A program made the translations under genes and the position numbers. From Nitrospiraceae bacterium UBA2600 (GTDB taxonomy: Bacteria > Nitrospirota > Thermodesulfovibrionia > Thermodesulfovibrionales > Thermodesulfovibrionaceae), in the NCBI GenBank assembly GCA_002339325.1, contig DDKK01000043.1:1-30927 (forward strand): a stretch of DNA of 30,927 nt, given 5' to 3'. Shown in pieces: positions 7,588 to 16,074 of this stretch (position 1 is the first letter of the stretch; each line of letters opens with the position of its first letter). The notes under the pieces were generated by a model. It searched no databases. It had not been told where the DNA came from and was given only the letters and a program-made list of their open reading frames with translations.

Positions 7588-8835
7588 ATGAAAAATTGGG
7601 ACTGGGATTTAGGGGAAAAGATAGTTTGCGACTTGGGAAAATGGAAAGAGAAATTTTCTCTTGTCCATGATTTTATTGTTAGTCCAGATGGACAGAAAAT
7701 TTCAGCACCCGTCGAAATAGAAGACAAAAAGGTAACGATAGCAGTAAATGAAAATACATGGGAAAATATTTTTGAAAGAGTCTGTTTTGCTCAGTTCACT
7801 GAAGAGGACAGCATTATATGCCTTGTTCTTCAGAATTACGAATGGACTTTAGCAAAAGATGATTCATTGATAGAACAAGCTTTTGATTATGCTTGGAATC
7901 TTAAAAGTGTTAATGCTGGCAAATCTATAGCCTTTAATATTAAAAAGGAAGACTCTTACGGTGTTTGTCTTAATGGCAATATCTGGCATAATCTATTTTT
8001 TGATGCCAGAGACCTATTAATATCTGACGACGGAAAACTGACAGCCTCCTATGTAAGAGTGAAAAATCCTCCCCTTCTTGACATTTTTAGCTTCAAAGAG
8101 GGAGTGTGGACTGTAGCTGTAAATGGAGATGCCTGGGAAAAGAGCTTTATATCTGTGTATGGCCTCTCCTTCAGTCCAGACAACAAAAAAGTTGCAGCAA
8201 CTGTGAGGCTTTCTCAGCAGGAATTCACAGTATGTGTAGATGGAAATCTATGGGATAGAAACTTTCTAAATGCCTGGGAGACGCTATTCATAAATGAAAA
8301 TGAAATTGCCGTTCCTGTCAGAACTGAAAAGGGATGGAGCTTGGCCATAAATGGCGAGATTGTCTGGCCTTTTTTCAATCAGTTGTGGCAGCAAAAATTA
8401 AGTGCAGACGGTAAAATAGCAGCGGTTGTCTCTACAGAGTTTGGAAAATGGACAGTAGCTGTAAATGGTAATCCTTGGAGTAAAACCTTTTCTCAGGCCG
8501 TTATCTCTCCATTCTTCAGTGAAGATGGTAAAAAAGTAGGAGCTGTTGTTAAAGAAAACAATCAGTGCACAGTAGCTATAGATGGAGTCCCTTGGAATAA
8601 TTGGTTTGACAGAGTTTGGAATCCCAAATTTAGCGCCGATGGAAATCATTGTATTGCAAAGGTTGAAAAAAATGGAAATTTCTTCGTTGTCCTTGATGGA
8701 AAACCTCTTAGGGAAAATTATGAAAAATTGTGGGAGCCTACTTTCAATCCTGACGGAGACAAAATTCTCATAAGGGGCATCAGAGATGGAAAATATATAA
8801 GAAAGGTAGTTAAATTAAGTGAGGTATTAGGCTGA
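7588..8835 (+). CDS. tmcD: TmcD-like tryptophan-rich beta-propeller protein
   Basis: A 415-residue soluble protein with no signal peptide, so cytoplasmic. It has 20 tryptophans and about eight degenerate repeats of 45-50 residues with the form W-T-V-A-V-N-G-x-x-W followed by F-S-x-D-G-K-x-x-A (for example around 8100-8200, 8450-8550 and 8570-8650). This is the layout of a beta-propeller. The position next to an HmcE/TmcC-type cytochrome b and an HdrD-like protein matches TmcD, the tryptophan-rich cytoplasmic subunit of the Tmc complex of sulfate reducers, whose function is unknown. The start is the only ATG after the promoter and lacks a ribosome site. The stop overlaps the next start (TGATG). 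The call rests on context and composition. Confidence 0.75.
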   Translation: MKNWDWDLGEKIVCDLGKWKEKFSLVHDFIVSPDGQKISAPVEIEDKKVTIAVNENTWENIFERVCFAQFTEEDSIICLVLQNYEWTLAKDDSLIEQAFDYAWNLKSVNAGKSIAFNIKKEDSYGVCLNGNIWHNLFFDARDLLISDDGKLTASYVRVKNPPLLDIFSFKEGVWTVAVNGDAWEKSFISVYGLSFSPDNKKVAATVRLSQQEFTVCVDGNLWDRNFLNAWETLFINENEIAVPVRTEKGWSLAINGEIVWPFFNQLWQQKLSADGKIAAVVSTEFGKWTVAVNGNPWSKTFSQAVISPFFSEDGKKVGAVVKENNQCTVAIDGVPWNNWFDRVWNPKFSADGNHCIAKVEKNGNFFVVLDGKPLRENYEKLWEPTFNPDGDKILIRGIRDGKYIRKVVKLSEVLG

Positions 8836-9512
8836 TGGAGCACTTTTTAAGAGACCCTTCAATTTATACACTTGTTCGGGGGCCTCTTGTATGGCTTGCT
8901 TTTATAGTATTTTTCACTGGAAGTTTTTACAAAGTCCTAAAGACATTACAAATGGCAAAGAGAGAAAAAATAATATATCCATACCTGAGTCTCAAATATT
9001 CGCTACGCTCTATATTTGTATGGCTCACTCCTTTTGGAAGCATCAGCATGAGAAGGCATCCCTGGTTTACATTAATTACTTTTGTCTTTCACATATTCTT
9101 AATAACCACTTCAATTTTTTTGACTGGCCACATGGAACTCTGGCAGGAATCTTGGGGAATAAATTGGTGGACACTACCAGTATCCCTTGGTGATGCTATG
9201 ACCATTATAGTCCTTATCTGTCTATCTCTGCTCTTAATCAGAAGAACAGTTCAGGAGGATGTAAAATTTTTAACCTCTTCTTCAGATTATTTAATACTTG
9301 GTCTCGTTGCCCTGCCCTTCCTTACAGGTTTTCTTGCCCATCATGAACTCTTGCTTGAATATAAAACTATGTTAACTATACATATGTTCACTGGAGAGAT
9401 TATGCTTATGGCAATTCCCTTTACAAAACTCAATCACATGATTATGTTTTTCCTTACAAGGTCTCATACGGGAAGTGAATTTGGCGCCGTAAGACATTCG
9501 AGGGATTATTGA
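8835..9512 (+). CDS. hmcE: HmcE/TmcC-type cytochrome b membrane subunit
   Basis: A 225-residue integral membrane protein of the nitrate reductase gamma (NarI/DsrM) superfamily, with about five helices (roughly 14-33, 70-93, 110-132, 147-167, 180-205). Histidines positioned to bind heme b occur in RRHPWF, FHIFL, TGHME, LAHHEL, TIHMF and NHMIMF. The length is close to HmcE of Desulfovibrio (about 226 residues). It would carry electrons across the membrane between the periplasmic cytochrome and the cytoplasmic Fe-S subunit encoded next. Its ATG overlaps the preceding stop by one base, and hmcF follows after 8 nt. Confidence 0.85.
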   Translation: MEHFLRDPSIYTLVRGPLVWLAFIVFFTGSFYKVLKTLQMAKREKIIYPYLSLKYSLRSIFVWLTPFGSISMRRHPWFTLITFVFHIFLITTSIFLTGHMELWQESWGINWWTLPVSLGDAMTIIVLICLSLLLIRRTVQEDVKFLTSSSDYLILGLVALPFLTGFLAHHELLLEYKTMLTIHMFTGEIMLMAIPFTKLNHMIMFFLTRSHTGSEFGAVRHSRDY

Positions 9513-9520
9513 GGCAATAA

Positions 9521-10846
9521 ATGGAATTTAAAAGAAAACCTGTTACAGATATTGGGATTGACCAGACACTCGATAAAGTTGATTCAGCTAAGATAAAAAA
9601 AGCTATCGACTGGGTTTTAAATAAGGAAGCTTCAGCAAGATTGAAGGTCTTTGTTGAGACATGCTTGAGATGTGGAATGTGCACTACTTCCTGTCATCAC
9701 TATCTAAGTCATGAAAATGACCCAACTTATGCACCTGCAGCAAAGGTAAAGCAGACCGTATGGGACATTTTAAGTAAAAAAGGAAATGTAACTAAAGAGG
9801 ACATAAAAAAATATGCAAGAATAGCGTTTACTGAATGCAATCTATGCCGTAGATGTGTTCAGTTCTGCCCTTTTGGTATAGACATTGCCTATCTCATCTC
9901 TCTTATAAGAAGAATATGCTGTTTAATCGGCGCTGTTCCTCAATACATACAAGACCAGGCTTTAAGCCATATGCAAACAACAAATATGCTGTGGTTCAGG
10001 CAGGATGAGTGGTTAGATACGATTCAATGGCTTGAAGATGAATTAAGAGGTGAGATAAAAAATGCAAGAATTCCTTTAGGCAAAAAGGATGCAGAAATTC
10101 TATATCTTGCCCACGGACTTGAGGCAAAATACATGACAGGTCTTCTCACCAACATGGCAAAGATAATGAATGTGGCAAGATTAGACTGGACAATGCCTGA
10201 TATGGATGGCTGGGATTATACAAATAAGGCTTTCTATGCACATGATTTTGAAACGCTTGGCAAAGTCGTAAGGACTCACTATGAGGTTGCCTCAAAACTT
10301 AATGTAAAGAGAATTGTAATGGGAGAATGCGGACATGCCTTCAGAACAGGTGTTTATGAAGGAGTAAGATATTTGGGCTGGAAAGAACCACCGATACCAT
10401 ATATTCATGGCGTGCAGTTTTTCTACGAACTTTTAAAAGAAGGAAGAATAACTATTGCACATAAAATCAAAGAGCCTGTTACAATTCAAGACCCCTGCAA
10501 TATTGTAAGATACAGAGGGATGGGGAAAATGTTAAGAGATATAGTTAAACAAATATGCGAAAATGTAATTGAAATGACTCCCAAGGAAGACCACAACTAC
10601 TGTTGCTCTGCTGGTGGAGGAATGATTGACGCAGGACCTGTATGGAAATCTGCAAGAATTGAAGGGGGAAAGGTTAAGGCAGAACAAATAAAAGACACGG
10701 GAGCAAAAATAGTAATAGCTCCGTGTCATACCTGTCATAAAGGAATTGAAGACTTGAATGATTTTTACAAATTAGACGTACATGTTAAATTTCTCACAGA
10801 CCTAATTGCAGAGACAATGGAAATACCGGAAGAGATGAGACCATGA
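9521..10846 (+). CDS. hmcF: HdrD-like Fe-S subunit HmcF/TmcB
   Basis: A 441-residue cytoplasmic iron-sulfur protein related to heterodisulfide reductase subunit D and DsrK. Two cubane [4Fe-4S] sites are visible: Cys48, 51, 54, 58 and Cys106, 109, 112, 116. The C-terminal CCG domain has the pattern C-x34-CC-x39-C-x2-C (DPCN, NYCCSAGGG, APCHTC), the ligand set for the special non-cubane catalytic cluster. The first CCG-like region has only MGECGHAF, so just one catalytic CCG domain is complete. HmcF and TmcB have this same arrangement. The substrate of the catalytic cluster is unknown. A GAGG ribosome site precedes the ATG, and the stop overlaps the hmcA start by 4 nt. Confidence 0.88.
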   Translation: MEFKRKPVTDIGIDQTLDKVDSAKIKKAIDWVLNKEASARLKVFVETCLRCGMCTTSCHHYLSHENDPTYAPAAKVKQTVWDILSKKGNVTKEDIKKYARIAFTECNLCRRCVQFCPFGIDIAYLISLIRRICCLIGAVPQYIQDQALSHMQTTNMLWFRQDEWLDTIQWLEDELRGEIKNARIPLGKKDAEILYLAHGLEAKYMTGLLTNMAKIMNVARLDWTMPDMDGWDYTNKAFYAHDFETLGKVVRTHYEVASKLNVKRIVMGECGHAFRTGVYEGVRYLGWKEPPIPYIHGVQFFYELLKEGRITIAHKIKEPVTIQDPCNIVRYRGMGKMLRDIVKQICENVIEMTPKEDHNYCCSAGGGMIDAGPVWKSARIEGGKVKAEQIKDTGAKIVIAPCHTCHKGIEDLNDFYKLDVHVKFLTDLIAETMEIPEEMRP

Positions 10847-12432
10847 AAAAGACGTTATTTTTACTCGCCCTAATATCTATTGCCCTGATTAGTGTAAATA
10901 AGCTGTATTCAAAAAACTCAGCTGGAAAAAGCTATGAAGAAAACATTATTCCTATTGCCCATGAAGAGATTTTCGGAAAGCTTGAATATGGAAAAGTCCT
11001 TTTTAAACACCAAAAACATATTGAATCTATTGCTGCTATTACAAATAAGTCTCAACAGCAGACCTGTATAGAATGCCATAAAAAAAGTAATTCTGACGAT
11101 TATACTTTTTATTTTATGGCGGAAGAATTTAAAAAAAATCCAGAAGAGCTCAAGGATATTTATCATAAAGAATGTCTGCGGTGTCATCAAAAGCTTAGTG
11201 CAGAGGGTAAAAAAGGAGGACCAGAAATTCTGTCATGTAGAGACTGTCATAAAAAAGAGTATAAGAGAGCAGAAGTCAAATATCCTTATTTTGAATTTGA
11301 TTTCAGTATACACGACAAACATGTAAATAAACTTGCAAAGGACTGTAGTCTCTGTCATCACATATATGATGTGGAAGAGAAAAATAAAGAACTTGCTCTT
11401 GTCTATGAAAAGGGTAAAGAACAGAGTTGTTATTACTGTCATGACTTCAGTAAAAAGAGAGGTCCCGAACTTACAAAAATTACTGAGGTGGCAAAACAAA
11501 AAAACCTAAATGTGCAGAAAGCATCTCATCAGCTCTGCGTGAACTGTCACATGCATAATAAGCAAGAAGGAAAAGATGGAGGGCCGATTGTCTGTTCAAA
11601 ATGTCACACAGGAAAATACAAAACCTTATCAGACCTAAAAAATGTTCCAAGACCAGAGGTTAATCAACCTGAAGTGGTTTTCATATCGATTGATGAAGGA
11701 AAGATGAGAGGAGTCTCCTTTAAGCATAGTTTTCATGAACAAAACAACAAAACCTGTAGGAGTTGTCATCACGAGACATTAAAGCCCTGTAGAGATTGTC
11801 ATACACTCGAAGGTAGTGTTGATGGAGGATTTGTAAATCTTACAACAGCATATCACTCTCTTCAGTCAGAGATAAGCTGTCAAGGATGCCACAAAGAGCT
11901 TCTAAATAGGAAAGAATGCATTGGCTGTCATTATTTCATAGCTCCGATAAAGGTAGAGATTGGTAGAAAAGATATTTGCGATAAATGTCATAGGGGCAGA
12001 CAAGAGGATAAAAAAGTCTCAGCTTCAAGTCTTAAAGGAGATGGAAAAATTAAATTCAAAGAGGAAGTAGTCATAAAACATCTTGAAAAGGAATTTGAAT
12101 CTGTAAAAATGCCCCATGGAAAGATGATAAGAAAGTTGTATGAAATCTCCGAACAAAGCAGACTTGCTAAATTATTTCATGGAAATTCAGATACTCTTTG
12201 TAGGGGATGTCACCACAAAAGCAAGGAGAAAGCAGAAAGAGAGAGTGAAAAACCCCCGCTTTGTATAAGTTGTCATGGAATACAATTTAGCGAAAGGGAC
12301 AAAACAAGACCGAGGTTAGAGGCTTCTTATCACGGTATGTGTATAAAATGTCACGAAAGTATGCAACTTGAAAAACCTAAAAAATGCACTGACTGCCATG
12401 AAAGGAAGGTTATAGCAAATGTACGCAATTGA
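10843..12432 (+). CDS. hmcA: 16-heme periplasmic cytochrome c HmcA
   Basis: A 529-residue multiheme cytochrome. Counting through the translation gives exactly 16 CxxCH motifs, the same number as HmcA of Desulfovibrio vulgaris, whose precursor is of similar length. A signal peptide occupies about residues 1-23 (Lys2-Lys3, then a hydrophobic stretch ending near KLYS). Many additional histidines (for example HQKH, SIHDKH, FKHSFH) can serve as distal ligands of bis-His hemes, as in repeated cytochrome c3 modules. The protein would take electrons from periplasmic hydrogenase or formate dehydrogenase through small cytochromes and pass them to the membrane subunits. It overlaps hmcF by 4 nt and the small hmcD gene by 14 nt. 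Confidence 0.92.
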   Translation: MKKTLFLLALISIALISVNKLYSKNSAGKSYEENIIPIAHEEIFGKLEYGKVLFKHQKHIESIAAITNKSQQQTCIECHKKSNSDDYTFYFMAEEFKKNPEELKDIYHKECLRCHQKLSAEGKKGGPEILSCRDCHKKEYKRAEVKYPYFEFDFSIHDKHVNKLAKDCSLCHHIYDVEEKNKELALVYEKGKEQSCYYCHDFSKKRGPELTKITEVAKQKNLNVQKASHQLCVNCHMHNKQEGKDGGPIVCSKCHTGKYKTLSDLKNVPRPEVNQPEVVFISIDEGKMRGVSFKHSFHEQNNKTCRSCHHETLKPCRDCHTLEGSVDGGFVNLTTAYHSLQSEISCQGCHKELLNRKECIGCHYFIAPIKVEIGRKDICDKCHRGRQEDKKVSASSLKGDGKIKFKEEVVIKHLEKEFESVKMPHGKMIRKLYEISEQSRLAKLFHGNSDTLCRGCHHKSKEKAERESEKPPLCISCHGIQFSERDKTRPRLEASYHGMCIKCHESMQLEKPKKCTDCHERKVIANVRN

Positions 12433-12535
12433 ACAACTTTTTTCAAATCACGGATTTGAATATTTAATAGCTGTGCTTTCAATATTTGTCTTTATTGTTA
12501 TTTTTAATATGCTTGGAGAGAAAAGGAAATACTGA
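12419..12535 (+). CDS. hmcD: HmcD-like small membrane peptide
   Basis: A 38-codon gene, too short for routine calling, starting with ATG at 12419 inside the end of hmcA and ending with TGA 12533-12535. The product has a polar N-terminus, a single hydrophobic helix at about 14-32 (LIAVLSIFVFIVIFNML) and a basic tail (EKRKY). Desulfovibrio HmcD is likewise a tiny single-helix subunit (about 48 residues) encoded between the other hmc genes. The gene fits the gap between hmcA and the true hmcB start, and its stop overlaps the hmcB ribosome site (GAGGAAG at 12534-12540). Confidence 0.75.
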   Translation: MYAIEQLFSNHGFEYLIAVLSIFVFIVIFNMLGEKRKY

Positions 12536-12542
12536 GGAAGTC

Positions 12543-13541
12543 ATGGATAGAAGAGAATTTATTAAAAAATTTCTTGCATCAACAGGAATGACAGTTTTGG
12601 GAAGCAAAGCCTTTGCAGAAAACTCAGTTTATTCAACTGGCAATGTGGCAAACAGAAAAAACTGGTTGAAGTATGAAGAATTGAAGAGCAAAGGCGTAAA
12701 AATTGATGAGCCTTATGCTATTCTTGTTGATTTGACAAAATGTATCGGATGCCGAAGATGTGAATGGGCATGTAATGAGTGGAATAAAAATCCCAATTCT
12801 CCTCTCGTTGAGTTCGAAGAATCAAAAGACAAATCACCCTCTGTATTTGACAGAATTAGAAGACCCCATGCAGGTAACTTTACGGTGGTAAACAGATTTA
12901 GTTTGGAAAAACAAACTGTCTATGTTAAGAAACAGTGCATGCACTGTCTTGAACCAGCTTGTTTAAGTGCTTGTTTTGTAAATGCTTTCAGCAAAACACC
13001 TCAGGGAGCAGTGCTATACAATCCATCTCTTTGCGTAGGATGTCGCTACTGTATGATAGCCTGTCCTTTTGACATCCCTGCATATGAATACTATGACCCT
13101 CTTACGCCACAGATTACTAAATGCACCATGTGCTTTGACAGAATATCGGAGGGAAAAATTCCAGCCTGCGTAGAAGTATGTTCTGCTGATGTGATGATTG
13201 TAGGAAATAGAAGCCAAATTTTAAAGCTCGCCCATGAAAAAATTAATACATATCCGGAAAGATACATTCCCCACGTATATGGAGAACATGAAGGAGGTGG
13301 AACAAGCTGGCTTTATATATCTTCTGTTCCATTTGAAAAACTGGGATTTCCGAAACTAAACAAAATTCCGATACCTACTTTAAGTAAAAACTTTCTATAT
13401 TCGGTGAAAATATTTGAGATTCTGGCTGCTGCTCCACTGGTGTGGGGGGCATACTATATGATTGCAAAGAGTAAAAAGGAAAAAGAGAAAAATTCAAAAG
13501 CAGATACAGAGGATAAAAAGAGCAAAAATGAGAGCAAATAG
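12543..13541 (+). CDS. hmcB: HmcB four-cluster ferredoxin subunit, Tat-exported
   Basis: A 332-residue electron-transfer protein. The start chosen is ATG 12543, preceded by GAGGAAG at 12534-12540; a longer frame from 12486 would swallow hmcD and hide the signal. The N-terminus DRREFIKKFL is a twin-arginine signal, so the folded Fe-S protein is placed on the periplasmic side. Sixteen cysteines in four groups (CIGCRRCEWAC, CMHCLEPACLSAC, CVGCRYCMIAC, CTMCFDR with CVEVC) bind four [4Fe-4S] clusters, as in DsrO/HmcB/NrfC proteins. A hydrophobic helix near the C-terminus (about 286-304) could anchor it. It overlaps hmcC by 14 nt. Confidence 0.9.
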   Translation: MDRREFIKKFLASTGMTVLGSKAFAENSVYSTGNVANRKNWLKYEELKSKGVKIDEPYAILVDLTKCIGCRRCEWACNEWNKNPNSPLVEFEESKDKSPSVFDRIRRPHAGNFTVVNRFSLEKQTVYVKKQCMHCLEPACLSACFVNAFSKTPQGAVLYNPSLCVGCRYCMIACPFDIPAYEYYDPLTPQITKCTMCFDRISEGKIPACVEVCSADVMIVGNRSQILKLAHEKINTYPERYIPHVYGEHEGGGTSWLYISSVPFEKLGFPKLNKIPIPTLSKNFLYSVKIFEILAAAPLVWGAYYMIAKSKKEKEKNSKADTEDKKSKNESK

Positions 13542-14709
13542 TTTTTTCAGAGAAAAAGTATTGTTAGGAATGAGTTTTAAGGATTATTTAAAGTCTCATG
13601 CAACAGCTTGGAATTTTGTTGCCCTTGTAATACTTGCCCTATCCTTCTATGCCATGATTTACAGACTTCTTTACGGCCTTGGTCCTGCAACTAACCTTTC
13701 CGATACTTATCCATGGGGTTTATGGATTAGCTTCGATATACTCGCAGGAATTGCCCTTGCCGCACCTGGTCTAACAGTGGGTACAGCAGTATATCTTTTT
13801 GGTGCAACAGATTATAAACATTTTGCAAAACCGGCAATACTCTCAAGTTTACTTGGCTATATTTTTGCAGTATTTGCTCTGATGTTTGACCTCGGAAGGT
13901 ATTATAGAATATTTTATGTCATAGGCTGGTCATGGGGACTGGACTCAATTTTATTTCTAATTGCTTGGCATTTCTTCTTGTATATCATAATATGTCTCAT
14001 TGAGTGGTCGCCTTCACTCTTTGAATGGATTGGCAAGGAAAAACTAAAAGAATTTTTCTCAAAACTTGGAATATGGGCTACTATTTTTGGTGTCATAATC
14101 GCCGGTGGACATCAATCAGCACTGGGAGGACTGTTCTTGGTAGCACCTACAAAAATATATCCTCTCTGGTATTCACCACTACTGCCAATCTTTTTTCTTA
14201 TGTCTGCCTTATTTGCTGGAATTTCAATGGTAATCATAGAAAGCAGCTTAGCTCATCGGGTATTTAAAGACAGAATTAAAAACTTCAGTGACGAAGATTT
14301 TGCAGAAAAAACTATCGGTCTTGGTAAAGCTCTTTTAGTGCTTTTATTTGCATATTTTCTCCTAAAAATACTTGACCTGTCTCATCATAACAACTGGCAT
14401 TATCTTGCCAATGAATTTGGCTATTTGTACGCATTTGAACTAATAGGCTTTGTCTTAATTCCTGCATTAGTTATAATTTATTCGGTAAAACAAAAAGCTC
14501 CAAAACTTGTGAGAATCTCGGCTGTTTTGGTAGTTGTTGGAGTTGTCTTAAATAGATTTAATGTCTCACTCATTGCTTACAACTGGTATATTCCTTTCAG
14601 TGAAAAATACTATCCTACCTGGATGGAAGTAGCTCTATCTATGGGAGTTGTAACTCTAATAATTCTATTTTACCGATTTATTGTGAGAAGAATGGCCATT
14701 CTGAGTTAA
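13528..14709 (+). CDS. hmcC: NrfD-family membrane subunit HmcC
   Basis: A 393-residue polytopic membrane protein of the NrfD/PsrC/DsrP family with about ten hydrophobic helices. Features of the family include YPWGLWISFDILAGIAL in the second helix region, ALMFDLGRYYRIF and the GGHQSALGGLFLV segment, typical of quinone-interacting NrfD proteins. The start ATG 13528 overlaps hmcB by 14 nt and gives a length close to Desulfovibrio HmcC; a longer frame from 13462 begins with an unlikely lysine/arginine-rich stretch. It would link HmcB to the menaquinone pool or to HmcE. It is the last gene of the operon and ends 9 nt from the convergent corC-like gene. Confidence 0.88.
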   Translation: MRANSFFREKVLLGMSFKDYLKSHATAWNFVALVILALSFYAMIYRLLYGLGPATNLSDTYPWGLWISFDILAGIALAAPGLTVGTAVYLFGATDYKHFAKPAILSSLLGYIFAVFALMFDLGRYYRIFYVIGWSWGLDSILFLIAWHFFLYIIICLIEWSPSLFEWIGKEKLKEFFSKLGIWATIFGVIIAGGHQSALGGLFLVAPTKIYPLWYSPLLPIFFLMSALFAGISMVIIESSLAHRVFKDRIKNFSDEDFAEKTIGLGKALLVLLFAYFLLKILDLSHHNNWHYLANEFGYLYAFELIGFVLIPALVIIYSVKQKAPKLVRISAVLVVVGVVLNRFNVSLIAYNWYIPFSEKYYPTWMEVALSMGVVTLIILFYRFIVRRMAILS

Positions 14710-14718
14710 ATTAAACTC

Positions 14719-16038
14719 TTAGGGTTTTTCACTATTTGAGGTATCCGTTTGTTTGCTTACTTCATATTTTATCTTTGAAATTCGCTGTCCTACCATTTCA
14801 ATAACACGAAAGAGTTTTCCATCAAGAACTACCGTATCACCAACAACAGGAATTCGCTGAAGTGAGGTAAGAATAAATCCTCCAAGCGTTTCATACTCCT
14901 CAGACTCCTCAATCTCTATGCCATAGTCTTCTCTTAAATCTCTTATTGAAATGCCAGCGTCTATTATCATCGAGCCATCTGGTAGGCTTAAGACAGGTGT
15001 TTCAATGTCATACTCATCTCTAATCTCTCCTACAAGTTCCTCTAAAATATCTTCAAGTGTCACAAGACCGGTTACAACGCCATATTCGTCAACCACAATT
15101 GCCATGTGAACGCGCTTCTTCTGCATTTCATTTAGAAGAATGTTTATCTTCATTGTTTCTGGAACAAACATCGGTGGTTTAAGGATTTTCTTTATATCAA
15201 TTTTGGTTTCAGGATTTTTAATTAAAAGATTATAGAAATCTTTAGCGAACAACACACCTCTTATATCATTTAGGTCTTTTCCGATTACAGGGTAACGAGA
15301 AAACTGCTCCTCCATTATTATCTGTTTTATTTCTTCAACGCTCATATAAACACTTACAGTTATCATCTGAGGTGCAGGCACCATTATTTCCCTTACCATT
15401 ATATCAGCAAATCCAAAGGCACTGTGAATTAGCTGCCTTTCCTCAGGTTCAAATATACCCTTCTCTTCACCCTCTTCAATTAACAGCTTTAACTCCTCTT
15501 GCGAGACAAAACCTCTTTCTGAAAATGCCTTAAGCCCAAAAGGTTTTAACAGCCAGTTTGTTGATACCGTAAGAATTTTAACTAACACAGAGGTTATTTT
15601 AGAGAAAAAATCTATAAACCTCGATGTTCTAAGACTTATCCATTCAGGATTTGAAAGGGCAATGGACTTCGGAATTAGCTCTCCTATAACAACAGAAACG
15701 TAAGTAACGATTATTACAACTAAGGCAATTGAAATTGCCTCTGCCGAGGCTGATAAAAACCTTACAGGAATATTTTCAATGAGGGGTTTAATATTTGTAA
15801 CCGCATATGCGCCAGCTATTGCTGAGGCTAAACTTCCGATGAGAGTAATTCCAACCTGAATTGTGGCAAGAAATCTATCTGGATTTTCTTTGAATTTTTC
15901 TACAATCAGAGCATTTGGATTATTTTCTTCGATAAGTTGTCGCAGTCTCGACCTTCTTAATGTTACAACTCCGATTTCTGCAGCAGAAAAGATGCTATTA
16001 AGAAAAATTAGCAACAGTATCAGAAAAATGTCATTCAT
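14719..16038 (-). CDS. CNNM/CBS-domain membrane protein (HlyC/CorC family)
   Basis: A 439-residue protein with the standard order of this family: an N-terminal CNNM (DUF21) membrane domain of three to four helices (about 1-135, beginning FLILLLIFLNSIFSAAEIGVV), two CBS domains (about 205-330, with VREIMVPAPQM and VVDEYGVVTGLVTLEDILEELVGEI), and a C-terminal CorC_HlyC domain (about 345-425, with YETLGGFILTSLQRIPVVGD). CNNM proteins are linked to magnesium or cobalt transport; the haemolysin name is historical. It lies 36 nt after the isocitrate dehydrogenase gene on the same strand and may be the last gene of that unit. Confidence 0.88.
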   Translation of the reverse strand: MNDIFLILLLIFLNSIFSAAEIGVVTLRRSRLRQLIEENNPNALIVEKFKENPDRFLATIQVGITLIGSLASAIAGAYAVTNIKPLIENIPVRFLSASAEAISIALVVIIVTYVSVVIGELIPKSIALSNPEWISLRTSRFIDFFSKITSVLVKILTVSTNWLLKPFGLKAFSERGFVSQEELKLLIEEGEEKGIFEPEERQLIHSAFGFADIMVREIMVPAPQMITVSVYMSVEEIKQIIMEEQFSRYPVIGKDLNDIRGVLFAKDFYNLLIKNPETKIDIKKILKPPMFVPETMKINILLNEMQKKRVHMAIVVDEYGVVTGLVTLEDILEELVGEIRDEYDIETPVLSLPDGSMIIDAGISIRDLREDYGIEIEESEEYETLGGFILTSLQRIPVVGDTVVLDGKLFRVIEMVGQRISKIKYEVSKQTDTSNSEKP

Positions 16039-16074
16039 AATAAAAGTTTATCTGCTTTGAACCTCGCAAACAAC

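Noticed and set aside
12486..12542. Longer start for hmcB at 12486
   Set aside because: It would overlap nearly half of hmcD, has no ribosome site and puts a non-Tat stretch before the DRREFIKK signal. ATG 12543 with GAGGAAG is better.
13462..13527. Longer start for hmcC at 13462
   Set aside because: The added residues are a run of Lys/Arg produced by the shifted reading of the hmcB tail; the NrfD protein of normal length starts at 13528.
14702..14718. GAGTT/AACTC hairpin between hmcC and the CNNM gene as a bidirectional terminator
   Set aside because: Only five base pairs, AT-rich, and no clear T-run on either side.
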